From: Tubulanus polymorphus
Lineage: Eukaryota; Nemertea; Palaeonemertea; Tubulaniformes; Tubulanidae
NCBI RefSeq assembly: GCF_964204645.1
Contig: NC_134025.1
Coordinates: 5,647,001-5,711,000, forward strand
DNA: 64,000 bases
Direction: 5' to 3'
Numbering within the stretch: position 1 is the stretch's first letter; each line of letters starts with the position of its first letter. The notes beneath the pieces were generated by a model. The model was not told where the DNA came from. It searched no databases and saw nothing but the letters and a program-made list of their open reading frames with translations. Shown piece by piece: positions 39,398-53,100 of this stretch. Position numbers and translations under genes: made by a program.

Positions 39398-42300
39398 TCA
39401 TAGATAACAAAGCAGAGTTTGAATCTCAAATGGTTTGAAATTAAGTTTTATGGATCCATCAGTTCTCAAGAGACATTTACTATCTTCAAGAGGTTCTTCC
39501 ATCCCATTGCTCCTATAAAATCAAATAAGTATACATGTACTTACAAATAGGTATCCAAAAAGAATTAAATCGCAGTTAGTTCAAAGTATTGAACTATAAC
39601 TTACAGGATAGCCCTTTTCAAAGAAACACGTGTTGTCAATGTAAGTGAAGTCCTGGAACCAAATGCTTCATAGAATCGCAATACCAATACATTATTGCAG
39701 TCTTCACTCTGTTCAAAGGAAAATCGAATTGGATATGTCAAATCACTGCATCAAATAGATAATTATCAAGTTTACAGGGAATTACCTTTTTGATAGTTTC
39801 AAGAATGACAGCTGGCGTGTCTAGTTGGAAGAATGAGAAACTACTTATTGGTACAGACTCCATTTTACTGATGGAATGTAGACGTAATGGAAAGTTCATA
39901 TTGTAAGCTTGTTGAATTACACCAGCATCCTGAAAGGTTCCAGTGTGTGGCATCAGAGCATACGCAAAGCGGTGGACACCCATATCTGCTTTATCATCAG
40001 GCGCTTTAGGTGATCTAAGTCTACAATTTATATTTGAATGATTAAAGACTTGATTATGATTATGAGGTTTAGTTACTTGAAAGTCCATACTATGTACTTA
40101 CAGTGAAAGGCGCATGACATTCTTCAGAGTGGAAAAGCCATACTTTGAATCATTTAGAATAGATACACCCCAGTTATATTCTGACAGATCTGCCCAACGA
40201 TGACTACAAACCTATTATTATGAGCAAAGATATAAAAGACCACAAACTTGAGTGGTCTCAATAAAGTTTTAAATTTTCAGTCAACAATTGAAGAATATCA
40301 CTTTAATTATTGTATACCTCATACTTGGCCCAATCCCATGATGTATTAAAATGTGTTGGTCGCTGAAAATGGCCACTTTGAATTTCATATGTAGCTTGCA
40401 TGCTGCATACATTCACTGGAAACTCAACCTTCAAGAATTTTCTGTTCTCATACCAATGCACCTATAAACATTAAGTAAAAGATTGAAATATGAGAAAAAT
40501 TGAGGCTAATTGGAACGGTCATTTTTCCTTGATCATTCGTTTTACCTCAGTGTCAAATCTTAAATATGGAGATCCCGCATCTAAACTAATCACTTGCTTG
40601 ATGTAACTTTGATCACTTATCTTCACAGAGACTTCTACACTCGCACGAAGAGGACCTTCATCAAGTATCTTAGTTAACTGTATTGGATGTTCCACTGGTT
40701 TTCTAGAAGATCAAATTTTATCAAAACCCCTTCTCCAATTATCTTGGATTTTGCTATTTGGAAATTTATATTCCATTCTCGAAACACAGAATATATAGAC
40801 GTACATACCTTGTTTCGAGGTGATAATCCATCACATCCCATGCATCCCAATACAAAGGCCGGTCATCGAAAATCACAAACTGATTGCCATAACAATCATC
40901 AGCAATAGCATTCCTGAAACCCGAACATACAGCTTCCAGTAAATCGACATACTAGTTATTTGAACAGAATATTCTATAAAAAGATTTTTAACAACTCTGA
41001 CTTACTTTCCAGACTTATTATGAATCAATTTCACAATTCGCCCCAATGAATCAATATAAGCAGTTATACAGCAGTTCTTCAGAAAATGATATTCATGATC
41101 CTGAAGGAACAAAATAGCAAATGGTCTAGCATTCCATTTTTGAAAATGTATCCCAAAATAGCTAAACATGAGGCTGTCTGAACATAATGAGGCTGTCTGT
41201 ACATATAGGCCTATGGTCTTCTTTGATGGTAAATAATGATGTGATATGATATATGTTTTATACCCGAGTGATTCCAACTTTGGCAGGTCCATTTATAGAA
41301 TCTCTATCCAGATCTATACTATAACCATAGCTAGGAACATTGACCATGACTAGAACAGAAGAAACATTTTATCAGAATTATTTCCATTTACTGGTATTAA
41401 ACTGAATATGGCTAATGAAAGATGAAGGTGGTGCCCTTAACTCACTTAATGTATTTCCATATGCATCAGTTTGTGAAGTATCGTCTTTGATTTTCTTCCG
41501 TGCGGGAGAATTAACAGTGTTATTCATAGATAGAGAGATTACTTCATTTCGCGACCAACCAACTGTGTTTATTACTGCTGTGACATCATCACTGCCCACC
41601 TACAATAGGTTTTGCGATGAATAATTCTAAATGCATAATGAGTGAAGACTATAGATAAAGGATATTGCCCTGTTACATACCTCCAATGGAAAAATTGTTT
41701 TCAATGAATCACCAATAAGTCTTTTACCAGTTGTTTCAATTTCTGAATATTAAAGAAAATGGTTTTATTGGTCATAACTAAACCATTACCATCAAAACTA
41801 ATACTTCAAAGTACTAATTATTGAGCTTATAGTGACCAAAAAGCAGTTAAACCAAAAATAAATCACATTTACTGTAGGCTACCTTTATAGTAAGTGGCTG
41901 CATCTTTATAAACCTGCAACAAAACAGTATCTGATCAGCCAAGTCAAAAGGACAAACACTCATCCCTCAAACAATGAATCTGTAGCTAAAGCTATTCATC
42001 AGTGCATACAATATGTACTGGTATGCTCATCAGAGACTGGAAGAACTAACCTCTTGTATCGAGGATCCTGGAAGTACATCATGAAACTGATTCAGCATCA
42101 ACAATTGCCAGAGATGTTGTAAATCCTCAGATGGATAAACATTTCCCTGATTTCTACTAATGGCCAATGATGCCAAGAATTCTATATCATGTAACAGTAC
42201 TTCACATTTTCTATTTTTCTCCTTTGTCTGAAAGGAATCAACAGATGCTATCCGAAAGAAGTACCAGTAAATCGAACCTTAAGAGAAATATATCACTAAT

Positions 42301-45267
42301 ACAGACCTTAGCTTGAGTTGTGTAAGTGCCATTGTGCAGCTCTAAATACAATTCACCAACCCATCGATTTAAATTGTCTGCTTCATTAGCCTCAACAGCA
42401 TGGAAATAATCATCTGGAGAACTCATCTGAACAATCGGACAACCATCGACATTAGCCACCCGTTTCAATTTCTCTAACATCTCTTCCCTGTTCAAACCAA
42501 TTAAGAATTTGTATTCAGGGAAAAGTTCAAATATGCCTGGTGCCAACTTGCCAGGCTAACTTACGTAGGTCCCTGTCCACCATCTCCATATCCAAACAAA
42601 AACAACGAATGATTTGACCTTCCTTTGTCTTCGAAGTTATTGACAGTTTTCAGCAACTAAAACCAAAACATTAGTGGCTACAGCAAATATTCAAATGCTT
42701 ACAAACCCTGATTTCATAGTATTTTCAGGTAAATCTTTGGAATAATTACCTCATCAATATTGCCCATCATATTGTATGATTCTCCTGGAGGAAAATGTGC
42801 TATAACTTCACTTCCATCAATACCTTCCCAATGGAATGTGTGATGCTTGAAAATACATAATAAATATATCAGTGTCCAATTCCATACATAGGGATTAGTA
42901 ACGTTTAAGAATCTCTCAGATAACATCCTTCTTATGCATAGATTTTGAAATGGGGAAATGTACTTATTGATACACATTCATCAACAATTTCATATACATA
43001 ACTGATCAGTACTAAATAATAATCATAACTTACAGGGAACTTATTGACGAGATTCCAACTGAGCTTCTGTGTAACAAATCGCTTAATTCCAACGTGGTTC
43101 AAAATTTGCGGTAATTGAGCTGAATAACCAAATGTATCCGGTAACCAGAACTAAAACAACCATAAACTGACCATTGAAAATATTGGTAATCATGAATTAT
43201 AATAAAGAAACAACTAAAGATGATTCGTCTACCTCTTGGCATTTGATGTTGAATTCTTGTAAGAAAAATCTTTGTCCATAAAGAAACTGTCTAATGAATG
43301 ATTCACCACTAGGCAGATTGCCATCCATTTCAACCCAGGCTCCGCCCACTGGTATAAAACGTCCTTCCTTAACATAGTGTTTTATCTGATTGTACAATTC
43401 AGGATAATGTTTCTTTACCCAGTCGTACTGCTGTGCCTTTAAAAAATCCAAATATACATTCAATTCAAACCGCAATGAAATTATATGGTTATGTTACAAT
43501 GGTCACCAGTACCAAATTACCAAGATAAAACCTTTTCATAGGATTAAATGGTCTATATTTGCAAATCTTTCACTAAGTATTTTTGCCAACTCTAACCCCG
43601 GCTTTACCGAGTGAGTCAACTGTGAATAACTTAATGTTATCTGCATAGTTTTTTGTGTAGTACCTGGGAACAAACAAATGTAAAATCTGGATAAGTTTGC
43701 ATAAGTCGTATCGTTGAAGCCCAACTTCGAGCACATTTCCGAATAGTTTCAGGATAGGACCATAACCATGCTGTGTGTATTCACAAAATCAAAGTGTAGA
43801 GAAAAAATAAAATAGGCTAAATAAAATAAGACTGGGATCAAGTTGAAGTAAACACTTGATGGGTATAGTTAAAAATCCCAGAATGTTTTAGGTTGCACTC
43901 ACCTGAATCTATATGACAGTGACCCATTGCATGAACGAGATGTTGACTGTCACCATTTTTCATAGCGAAAAATTTCTTTGCAATTTCTGATGCATCTCTG
44001 TATGACATTTTATCATCTAACTTTATTGTATTCACAACATCGTGTACTGTGTACAGAGCTTGAAAACTCCGGTTACTGTCCTCAGGAAGATGCTTCAGAG
44101 AAAATAAATACATATTTCAACATTCATCTATTTATGAAGGGCCAATCATTAAGCGTATAATCAAATACCAGTACCAGCATGGGTGGTTGAAATTTTTCAT
44201 TTTTTCTTTGGTCTATATTATATGACTGAACTGACCTTAGCTAATCCGATCAGCATTTCAATGTCAATCAGCAGACCATATACATCACGGTCAAATGTTC
44301 GAATTTCAACGACTGAGAGCGAGAAGGATTTTTTCAGATCCGGAGGATTGATCATTCCATTGTTTCCAACACCAAACAGACCATTACAAGCCATTTCAAC
44401 ATAAACTTCTTGACTAGAAAGAAGCACCAGGTAAATGATCATTATCGTTAACCTAGCAGTGGAAGTATTAAGAATTAGACCACATGCAAAAAACCAACCT
44501 GAACTCATGTGGTTGTAGGTCCTTAGAAATTATGAAATCTTCCTTATTTATGTTTCCGCTCAAACCCTACAATAACCAATGGTAGTTCAAAGCAATCTAC
44601 ATGAATTAAGAATTGAATAAGACTGGATTGTTCATATCTTTAAGGCAGTTCCATCTTTACTCCAAATCATGGCTTCACTTTCACTATTCCAAACAAAATG
44701 CACCTCTTTGTTCAGCCAATTTTTTGGAACATCAAATGTGATATGGAACCAATGTGTTGACCATCTGTTATGTCAAAAATTGGCAATACTAATTTTTCAG
44801 TTTGGCCTTGGTCAAATAATCAATGGGCTAGTCTTGTTCATAGACCATTAACAATACAGTTCTAATGATTAAATCAGTTAACCACAGCTATGGTTAACCA
44901 ATTAACATCATCTTGCTTGTTAAGCATTGACTAGCCTGTAATCTATGGATGACTTACGAAGGGCCAAAGTTCTGTCCAACCTGGGCTTGTTTATAAACTG
45001 CATTTTTAGCTGAAGTAAATGGTATTCTGTCGGGTGCAGCATAATGTTCAATGGATATTGTAGTTTCTGTCTGTGGGTACAATCTGAAATCAAAATTAAG
45101 CACAATTATGATTAAATCTAGCTCTTCATAGAAGTCTATTAATATCAATCAAGAGCTGTTGATAGCTACCTTCCTCTCAAGTTGACATCAGTAAAGTAAG
45201 TGTCTGATATGAACTTTTCTGCATTTTCAAGTATCGTGCGACGGTTTTTGATGACATATCGCTCCAT
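39398..45267 (-). CDS. MAN2C1: Cytosolic alpha-mannosidase 2C1 (GH38), 25 exons
   Basis: MAN2C1 trims free oligomannose glycans in the cytosol with a metal-dependent GH38 catalytic site. Twenty-five exons run from 45267 (first exon 45267-45170) to the stop at 39398 (last exon 39512-39398) and give 1052 residues against 1040 in human. Exons with key features are 44092-43903 (GHCHID metal-site motif, residues 256-261), 43150-43034 (WLPDTFG, predicted nucleophile Asp371), 42487-42307 ([15 protein letters not shown]) and 40913-40809 ([14 protein letters not shown]). There is no signal peptide, as expected of the cytosolic member. Every junction keeps frame and is GT-AG except intron 3. There the exon 44764-44638 must end TTAAAG and the intron begins ATATGA, so the donor reads AT in place of GT. 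No GT nearby keeps the frame. Confidence 0.95.
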
Positions 45268-47133
45268 AATTTCTGGTCTGCAATAGGCTTAGGAGGCTTT
45301 TGTCCTATAATAAAATCTAGAACTTCAAGTAGGCTTAATCTAATATCCACTTATTTAAACAAAATTGCATTTGTTTTGAGCAGCTAATATGCATCAATAC
45401 TTATTTGATGCTTTGATCCAAACCCTGCATTGGAAACTGCACTGAAAGGTAGGCTCATTAGTCAATACAGATAGAGTACTAGAGATGCCTAACCGACTCT
45501 CTAGGAGTCTTGTGCCATTTTGATTATGTGTTAATACAATAACGGGGAAAACTACTGCAGCAAACCTCAAACTGACTGGAGTCCAACAAGTGAGGAGATA
45601 CCAAATGTTTGTAAAATGACCTTAACAGTTGGTACCACTCCTCCTGCACTACTTTTAGTACTGAGTTTTGTAAATTGTAGTGAATACTTTCACTTTCGGT
45701 CTTTCGTTTTGTTTGCGGGCCCTAAAGTCTATTACTATTATTAGTGAGGTTTATTTTTGCTTTTTTGCCTTTTGCCACAGGCTGACGCACCGTATGCGTA
45801 TACGTCTCTAATTCCTCGAGTATGACACCCACTAAATGTACCTTTCTGAGTTATTCGGAGTGAAATATCCGAATCCGTTCTGAATACGTGTACTAGCAGT
45901 ACCGTTGTTGGCTGGCACAACCTGTCAAATCCCAGAGTGTTTACCAGTTTATGATAATAACGATAGACGGCGGTGCATGACGAATAACGTCTCGGGTAAT
46001 TGCGGGTATTGCCCCGCCATCGACATCGTTAATTTGGGCGAAATATCTTTAATTTTCTTTACTGGATGGTAATTCCTGGTCATGGCTTATTGGTTTTGGA
46101 GTTCGTTTTTGTATTACACTACTCCGACTGGAGTAATCATTTACTCCAAGCTCCGACAGACATCACCATCTGTCTCGGCGATGTATCCAAACAGTGGGTA
46201 CCGAGGAGCGCGCAGTATCCAAACATTATGTAGGTAGTTTGCTCTATCATGCTGGCTCCATCTTGCGGCGATGACGAATGTTATGAATGAATAAATGACA
46301 GATGCTGTTTTAATTCCCTGCAAAATGTTGCTGAATCCGGTAATTTAAGCTTGCACAATATAAAATGAGTTTATCTTCTTGTTCATTGATACTTCACAAA
46401 AGATGGGATGGGGTCTGAAGGTCTGGCTCTCATCAGTAGCCTAAACTAGGCCCTCCACCATTCTCCTCCAATCCAGTCTGAGTCAACCATCTATCTTTTT
46501 AGTATCTAGTATGACAATGTCATTATAACCAGCGATCTGAAATGAAAATCCCGATTGGCCTTCATATTTTGTTATATGTCTCATATAGTTAGTTGACCTG
46601 ATCGGTGTTCACAGGTTTCATTATTGGTTTTTATGGCCCTAAAAATGTTGTTGACAGAATTTTAATAATAATGAAACTGAAATGAATTGAAAGGAAAAGT
46701 TTTCTTTTTAATTATGGATCATATTACAGTGAATTTTACCAAAAGAAAGATATGCTGTGGACCAGTCAGTGCTTATTTGTGTAGCCTAGATGAAGCAGTG
46801 GAGGGAGTAGTGACTTAAATAGCAAAATTAATTAACAATGATAATTTTTTTGATAGCTTAGCCTAGTTAACAGTTTTAGAAAAAAACACTCTTTGTAGAT
46901 TTGATATGTTTGGGTTGATACTTTTCAACAGGTCAGCAGAAAGTAGACTGTAAGATAATCAGTGTGAATCACTGCTAATTAAAAACATTGCTTTCACTTG
47001 AAAAGTCTACACGGTTGATTAGAAACACCTCATAGGATACTGATGAGTAATACATAAACACAAACTTCAAACGATGATAGGCCTAAGAAGTTTAAAACAT
47101 GTCGATTTATTTTCAGTAAAAACGGCAGGAAGA
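45268..47133. promoter_or_regulatory. Divergent interval between MAN2C1 and DAAM
   Basis: MAN2C1 starts leftward at 45267 and DAAM rightward at 47134. A more CpG-rich patch at about 45780-46300 is the likely promoter zone. Within it, near 46254, the minus strand reads CGCAAGATGGAGCC, similar to a YY1-type core. The DAAM start codon lies 17 bases after an acceptor (TTTATTTTCAG at 47117), so at least one 5'UTR exon must be upstream here. No other gene is visible. Confidence 0.4.
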
Positions 47134-50100
47134 ATGTTTCACAAGACATTTCGGTGGTGTTTTCGGGGTAGTAAGACCCCGGAAATAACACTAGGAGTTG
47201 AAAATGGTGGGCTGACCTTGCAACCAATGGCGCTGGAAATACCTATGCCCAGCGACCTTGAAGAGGTGAACTCAAAGTTTGCTGAGTTGGTGGTAAGTCC
47301 GAAAAACAATTTACTGGTAGTTCGATTATTCATTTAAATCTTTACACCATGCAAGGTTTCATCTAATTGGCTTTGAATAAATTGGTAATAATCTTCCCAA
47401 TATATTTACCTTCTAGAATATCTGATATTTTATAAGAATTTTCAAGGTATCAAGTTTGATGTAGGTCCATTATATGCAACTTACTTATTTAACGCTTAAG
47501 AGGTGGCCTTGGTCTTGGTCCCTTCATCCACGACAGGATTAAATTCATTCTATAATATTTATACAAAGATTACTTGAATAATGATTATTCATTTCAGGAT
47601 GAATTAGATTTGGACAGACCTCACCGCGAGGCTATGTTCAGTTTACCACCTGAGAAGAAATGGCAAATATATTGCAGTAAGAAAAAGGTATCAATTGTTT
47701 AACAAACTGTCTTGCATCTATTAAAAACCTGCTACTGGATGATGTCAATAAAACAATATAATTCAACTGTTTAGGAACAGGAAGATCCAAGCTCAACAAG
47801 TTGGCCTGATTATTATATCGACAGGGTTGGTCAAATGGCAACTGTAAGTAGGCCTAGTAGTCTTTTCTGCAGAGACTATTTAGGGGGAGACTTTGAATTC
47901 CACATGAGATATTTATGAAAATGTAAAGTTCTGCATAAATTCGTTACAAAATATTTGGAAGGGAAATTAATATTGAAAGTTTGTGAGTGTCCATGTCCAT
48001 TGTATCTATCCTCAGATTCATCTCATTGTATTTTCAGATATTTGTCCCATATGATGAGGATGAAATAAATGCTAGAGCTAAACAAATGGATAACTTAAAG
48101 ACAGCTTTACGTACTCAACCAATCAGGTATATATGTATATTCGATACATCAAAAAGTGTAGAACAGCCCAATGATGTAATCTGTATATCTTGATTGATGA
48201 TGTTTTTTTTTCAGATTTGTCACTAGGTTTATAGAGTTGAATGGTTTACAATGTTTATTGGACTTCCTCAGTAATATGGACAATGTTATAGCTGATAGTG
48301 CTATACATCCATCAGCTATTGGCTGTATCAAAGCACTGCTTAACAATTCGGTAAGTTTATAGTCCATGCCAGAAAATCCATAGCTGTATCTCTAGAAAGA
48401 TATCTAGCTGTGACATCATTCAATATTGTTTAGGCGTGGAAACTCTGATTGATTATGTCATAGGCAGGCTTTATAGAGGGAGCTATCTTTTCTGCAAGGG
48501 TCGATATTTGATTCTAATATGTGAAAAACGTGAATTTTGTTTCTACCTTAATTGAACCTAAATTATAGCAATCTATCAGCTGCACACTACACACCATATA
48601 TATTTACCAGTATAGGCCTATATATAAGATAACATATATGTAAACATGTTATTTATTTTTGCAAAAAAATGGTCAACTATTTGTATAAGAATGAGTATTT
48701 AGAAAACCGTATAGAACCGGTAGCATCAAAAATAGCATTATGATATATTTTACATTTAAGCATGGTCGCGCGCATGTACTCGCACATCCCGCCTGTATCA
48801 ATACAATTGCACAAAGTCTTAAAACTGAGAATGTTCGCACAAAAATAGCAGTGCTCGAAATTCTGGGAGCTGTGTGTCTCGTGCCAGGCGGACATCGGAA
48901 GGTCCTGGAATCGATGGTGCACTTCAAGAAGTTCTCCGGAGAAAGAACAAGATTTCAGACTTTGATTATCGATCTTGACCGGCCGGTGGCTGATTATCAA
49001 GAAGAATTAGCCTTGAAAACAACAATCATTTCATTCATAAACGCTGCATTGAAATATGGTCCAGGCCAGGTATGATATAATTTCATGATTTGTTGAAATA
49101 TAGAATTTCATTTCATAAAAGGTTTCGTTGCTATATACAGTTGTATTCCATTACAGGACCATCTTGAATTCAGAATGCATTTGAGATACGAGTTTCTGAT
49201 GTTAGGAATAATGCCTGTGATAGACAAATTACGCGAATATGACAACGAAACATTAACAAGGTAAGATGAATGAATTGTGCTATATTCTACTGTAGAAATG
49301 GGAAATGGGGTTAATGTTGATTTATTTTCAACTTACCTGCAATGTAAAGGTTCATTAAAAACTCATCATACAGAATACGGTTGACTACTTCTTAGTCATC
49401 TCTGTCACTTTCCTTTCCACTCTGTTTTTCAGACATTTAGATTTCTTCGAAATGGTTCGAAATGAAGATGAAAAAGAGATTGCTAAGAGATACGATGTGG
49501 TGAGAATATTTGCATGGCGCGATATTTATTGAAGTATTGTTAATATTGCAAAGAACTGCTTTTAGAAATGCTTCCATATATTTTCAGACACACATTGATT
49601 CTAAAAGTGCTACACATATGTTGGATATTTTGAAGAAAAAGTTAGCGCATACACTGGCTTATCCACATTTACTATCGGTTCTTTTTCACCTATTAGAATT
49701 ACCGAGTGAGTAGACGAACTAAGATCTTGATAATTCATTCAAGTCGAGCGAAGTTCTAGATTTGATTGAATCTTATTGGTTTCGATAATGATTTTCAGAT
49801 AATGGAAATAATATGTCTCAATACTGGCAGTTAGTCGACCGCATGGTACAACAGGTTGCTATTCAGTTGAAGGATGGTTCAGATCCCGATGATTCACCGC
49901 TGGAAATTAACGTTCTTAAAATCGTCAAACAGTTAGTACAATTTTATTTGCTTAACTCATTGTCAGATTGATATATGTATTTTTGTCCAAGTTGGTGGTC
50001 GCAGGGAGTTTTTAACATTCAGTTAATATCTATTTGTAGATTGGCTAGTGAAAACGAGATTAAAGCAATACAACATCAGTTACGACAACAACAGAAAGAC

Positions 50101-53100
50101 AACGACGAACTCACTTCAAAACTTTCAAAGAAAGAACATGAATGTGAAGTCAAAACGCAAGAAATGGTAGGAGTCGGGTGTAAAACAAGCAAATACTGTT
50201 AATCTTGCTATTAAAAACATATTATTGTTAGCTATTTACTTATAGGACGAGTTAATGGAAATGGTAAACAGATTAAAGACTAAATATGAACAGGAGGCAT
50301 GCAATCACGGAGATACTAAAGCAAAGTTGGAGCAAACGATGAGACAGCTTGAAGAATTAGCGAAATTGGTAAGCTTGGTTTTCATTCAAATGAATTGTAT
50401 TCATTGTTAATGGAGTTGATACTTAGAAATATATAAAGAGGGTTGTAGTCTATAAACCTAATCTTTTATTATCAAATAGATTGATGCAGAAAGGGCTGAA
50501 CGTTCAAAACTTGAACATATGATTAAAACCGGAAGTTTACCGGATGATGCGAAGGCTGGAATTACATCCGCTGCTTCATCGCTCGCCGCTCAGTTAAAGA
50601 AAGCCGCTGAAAATCGACCCAAAGTCGCTACGCCTCCACCTCCACCACCAGCGCCACCTGTACCTAAAATAGGTGGACCACCTGCACCTCCACCACCTCC
50701 CGGTTAGTAGTATTGCCTCATCACTACGGATGTAAGACCGTTTTCTGTAGATCTATAGTTTTCGATTACTGGTTAATTTTAGGACCACCTGCTCCTGGAT
50801 TACCATCACTTCATGCCGTTAAGAAAAATATCCCCAAGTCAGGTGCTCCGCTGAAATCATTTAACTGGGTCAAACTTGCTGAGGTAAGTAGCGCTTAATG
50901 ATCAGATGGAAATCACCCAGAAAATACTGTTGACTCTAAATAGAATGTTCTCTATTCATCTAATACTAATTTGTATGAATATTTCATACAGAACAAGATA
51001 AAAGGCACCGTTTGGTCTGATCTGGATGATACAAGGGTAAGAAGATAAATTATCTACTTCTATTAGTACCTGTACGTTTGAAAGGGTCACTCAAATGTAA
51101 ATAGCTCTGGACCCAGTTCCACAGTTGTGAGTAAGAGTTAACTCTGAGTTAAAGTTAGTTCATTTTCAATGTTTTAACCCAGGGTCAAATCTTAACTCAG
51201 GACTGTGGAACTGGACCCTGGTGTTTAATAAGAATTTTACTCAGATGAATTCAATTCCATCTTCATTCAAAACTAAGACTTAGTAGCTAGGGATGAATTC
51301 AGTTTAAATTTTTCGTCCGAATTGTAGCTTTTCAGAGCACTTGACCTGGCATCGCTTGAAAAGAATTTCTCTGCGTATCAAAAACCAAACCAGGAAGAAG
51401 AAGTCGGCTTCAAATCATCCAAACAGCGAGTGAAAGAATTGTCAGTTATTGATGGTAGACGTGCTCAGAACTGTACGATTACTCTGTCTAAACTGAAGAT
51501 GACTAATGACGAGATTTCTCGCGCTGTGATGACAATGGATGAGCGAGAGGAACTTCCTAAAGATATGTGCGAGCAGGTCCGTATTATATCTTAGTCGATA
51601 TTTTATTCAGCATTAATTTTAGTCGATGCATACAGCTGTGTGTTTATGGTATATTTTTTTGTACTTTTAGTTGCTGAAGTTCATTCCGACTCCTGAAGAA
51701 TCACAGATGTTGAATGAACATGAACATGAGATTGATGAAATGGCTCGAGCTGATAGATTCCTTTACGATATGGCAAAGTAAGTTGAAAAAGGCTCTAAAA
51801 CTTCAAGGTCTACCGGTATTAAAGATATTTCCCCAGTCCATTAAATCGATTTTCTATTCAGTTTTTTTAATTGCTGTTGAAATTATTTGTTGTTGTTTTT
51901 ATTCGCTCAGAATTGTGCATTATGAACAGAGATTGAAAGCTTTATATTATAAGAAGAAGTTCTCTGAACGTATGGGTGACGTGAAACCGCGTGTGCAAGG
52001 TATGAATTCGGTTACGTCACTTAATTGAATTGAGTATTAAATTTGATTTTCTGTTTCGAGATACATGTAATGAATATCTCTCTATGATCTGGTTATAATT
52101 GTCCATGTATTCGTATTATTCGTTTCCAGCTGTTATGAAGGCGACGCAGCAAATTTCGACCAGCAAACGATTGAGGAAACTTCTCGAAATTGTTCTAGCG
52201 TTCGGTAATTTCATGAATCGCGGCCAGCGTGGAAACGCTTTCGGTTTTCGTATTTCGAGTTTGCTGAAGATAATTGATACGAAATCAAGTATTGATCGTA
52301 AAGTGACTCTTCTTCATTACCTGATTCAGGTCCTCGAGAAAAAGGTATCGAAACGTTGGCTTCTTATTCCCGGATGGGTTTCCTCACCTTAAATCGTTAA
52401 GTGTTATTCATTATTCTAATAATTCTTTCATTTGCAGTTTCCAGATATAATGAAGATAAACATCGACATGCCTGATGTTACTTTAGCTTCAAAAGTAGCG
52501 TAAGTTAAAGATTATTTCGATGATTTTAGATGAACGCTCAATCTGCTTGACAAAATGGATGAAATGATTAATTTGATATTTTCACCTGTGATAAGAAAAT
52601 TTCATCTATCAGCATACTGTAACACTTTCACCAGTCTGTTTTAACCAAGAAATATGTGACTTAATGTGTATGTCTCAGTCAAAATTTACTTATCATCTAA
52701 TATTAGAATCATCTGATATTGTAGGATGACAGATTTGGATGCAGACATAGCTGTTTTGCGTAAGGGTTTAGATGATATCAAAGCTGTAAGTAAATCACGT
52801 ATTTCATCACAGATATTGTTTATATGTGCGTTACTAATTGACATATATATCTACAGGAGGTGAAATTTTACAAACAGCAGCCTTACACTCGAGGTGATAA
52901 ATTCATTTCGAGTATGGAGAAATTTGTGATGGTCAGCTCGATCAATTTTAGTGAACTGGAAGAGTCTGTCACTGAAATGAAACAAAAGGTACTAGTTGTC
53001 TTTTCAGCTTATTCACTTGCATAAGTTTAAATATTTGAAAGTGATTAATATCTAAATACATTTTATCAGATGACTGATAATATAAGCTTGCTTATCTACT

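Noticed and set aside
47139..47333. Minus-strand open frame over DAAM exon 1
   Set aside because: Shadow of the real coding exon on the other strand.
51714..52028. Long plus-strand frame spanning DAAM exons 17-18 in another frame
   Set aside because: It reads through introns; the spliced FH2 frame is clearly the true one.
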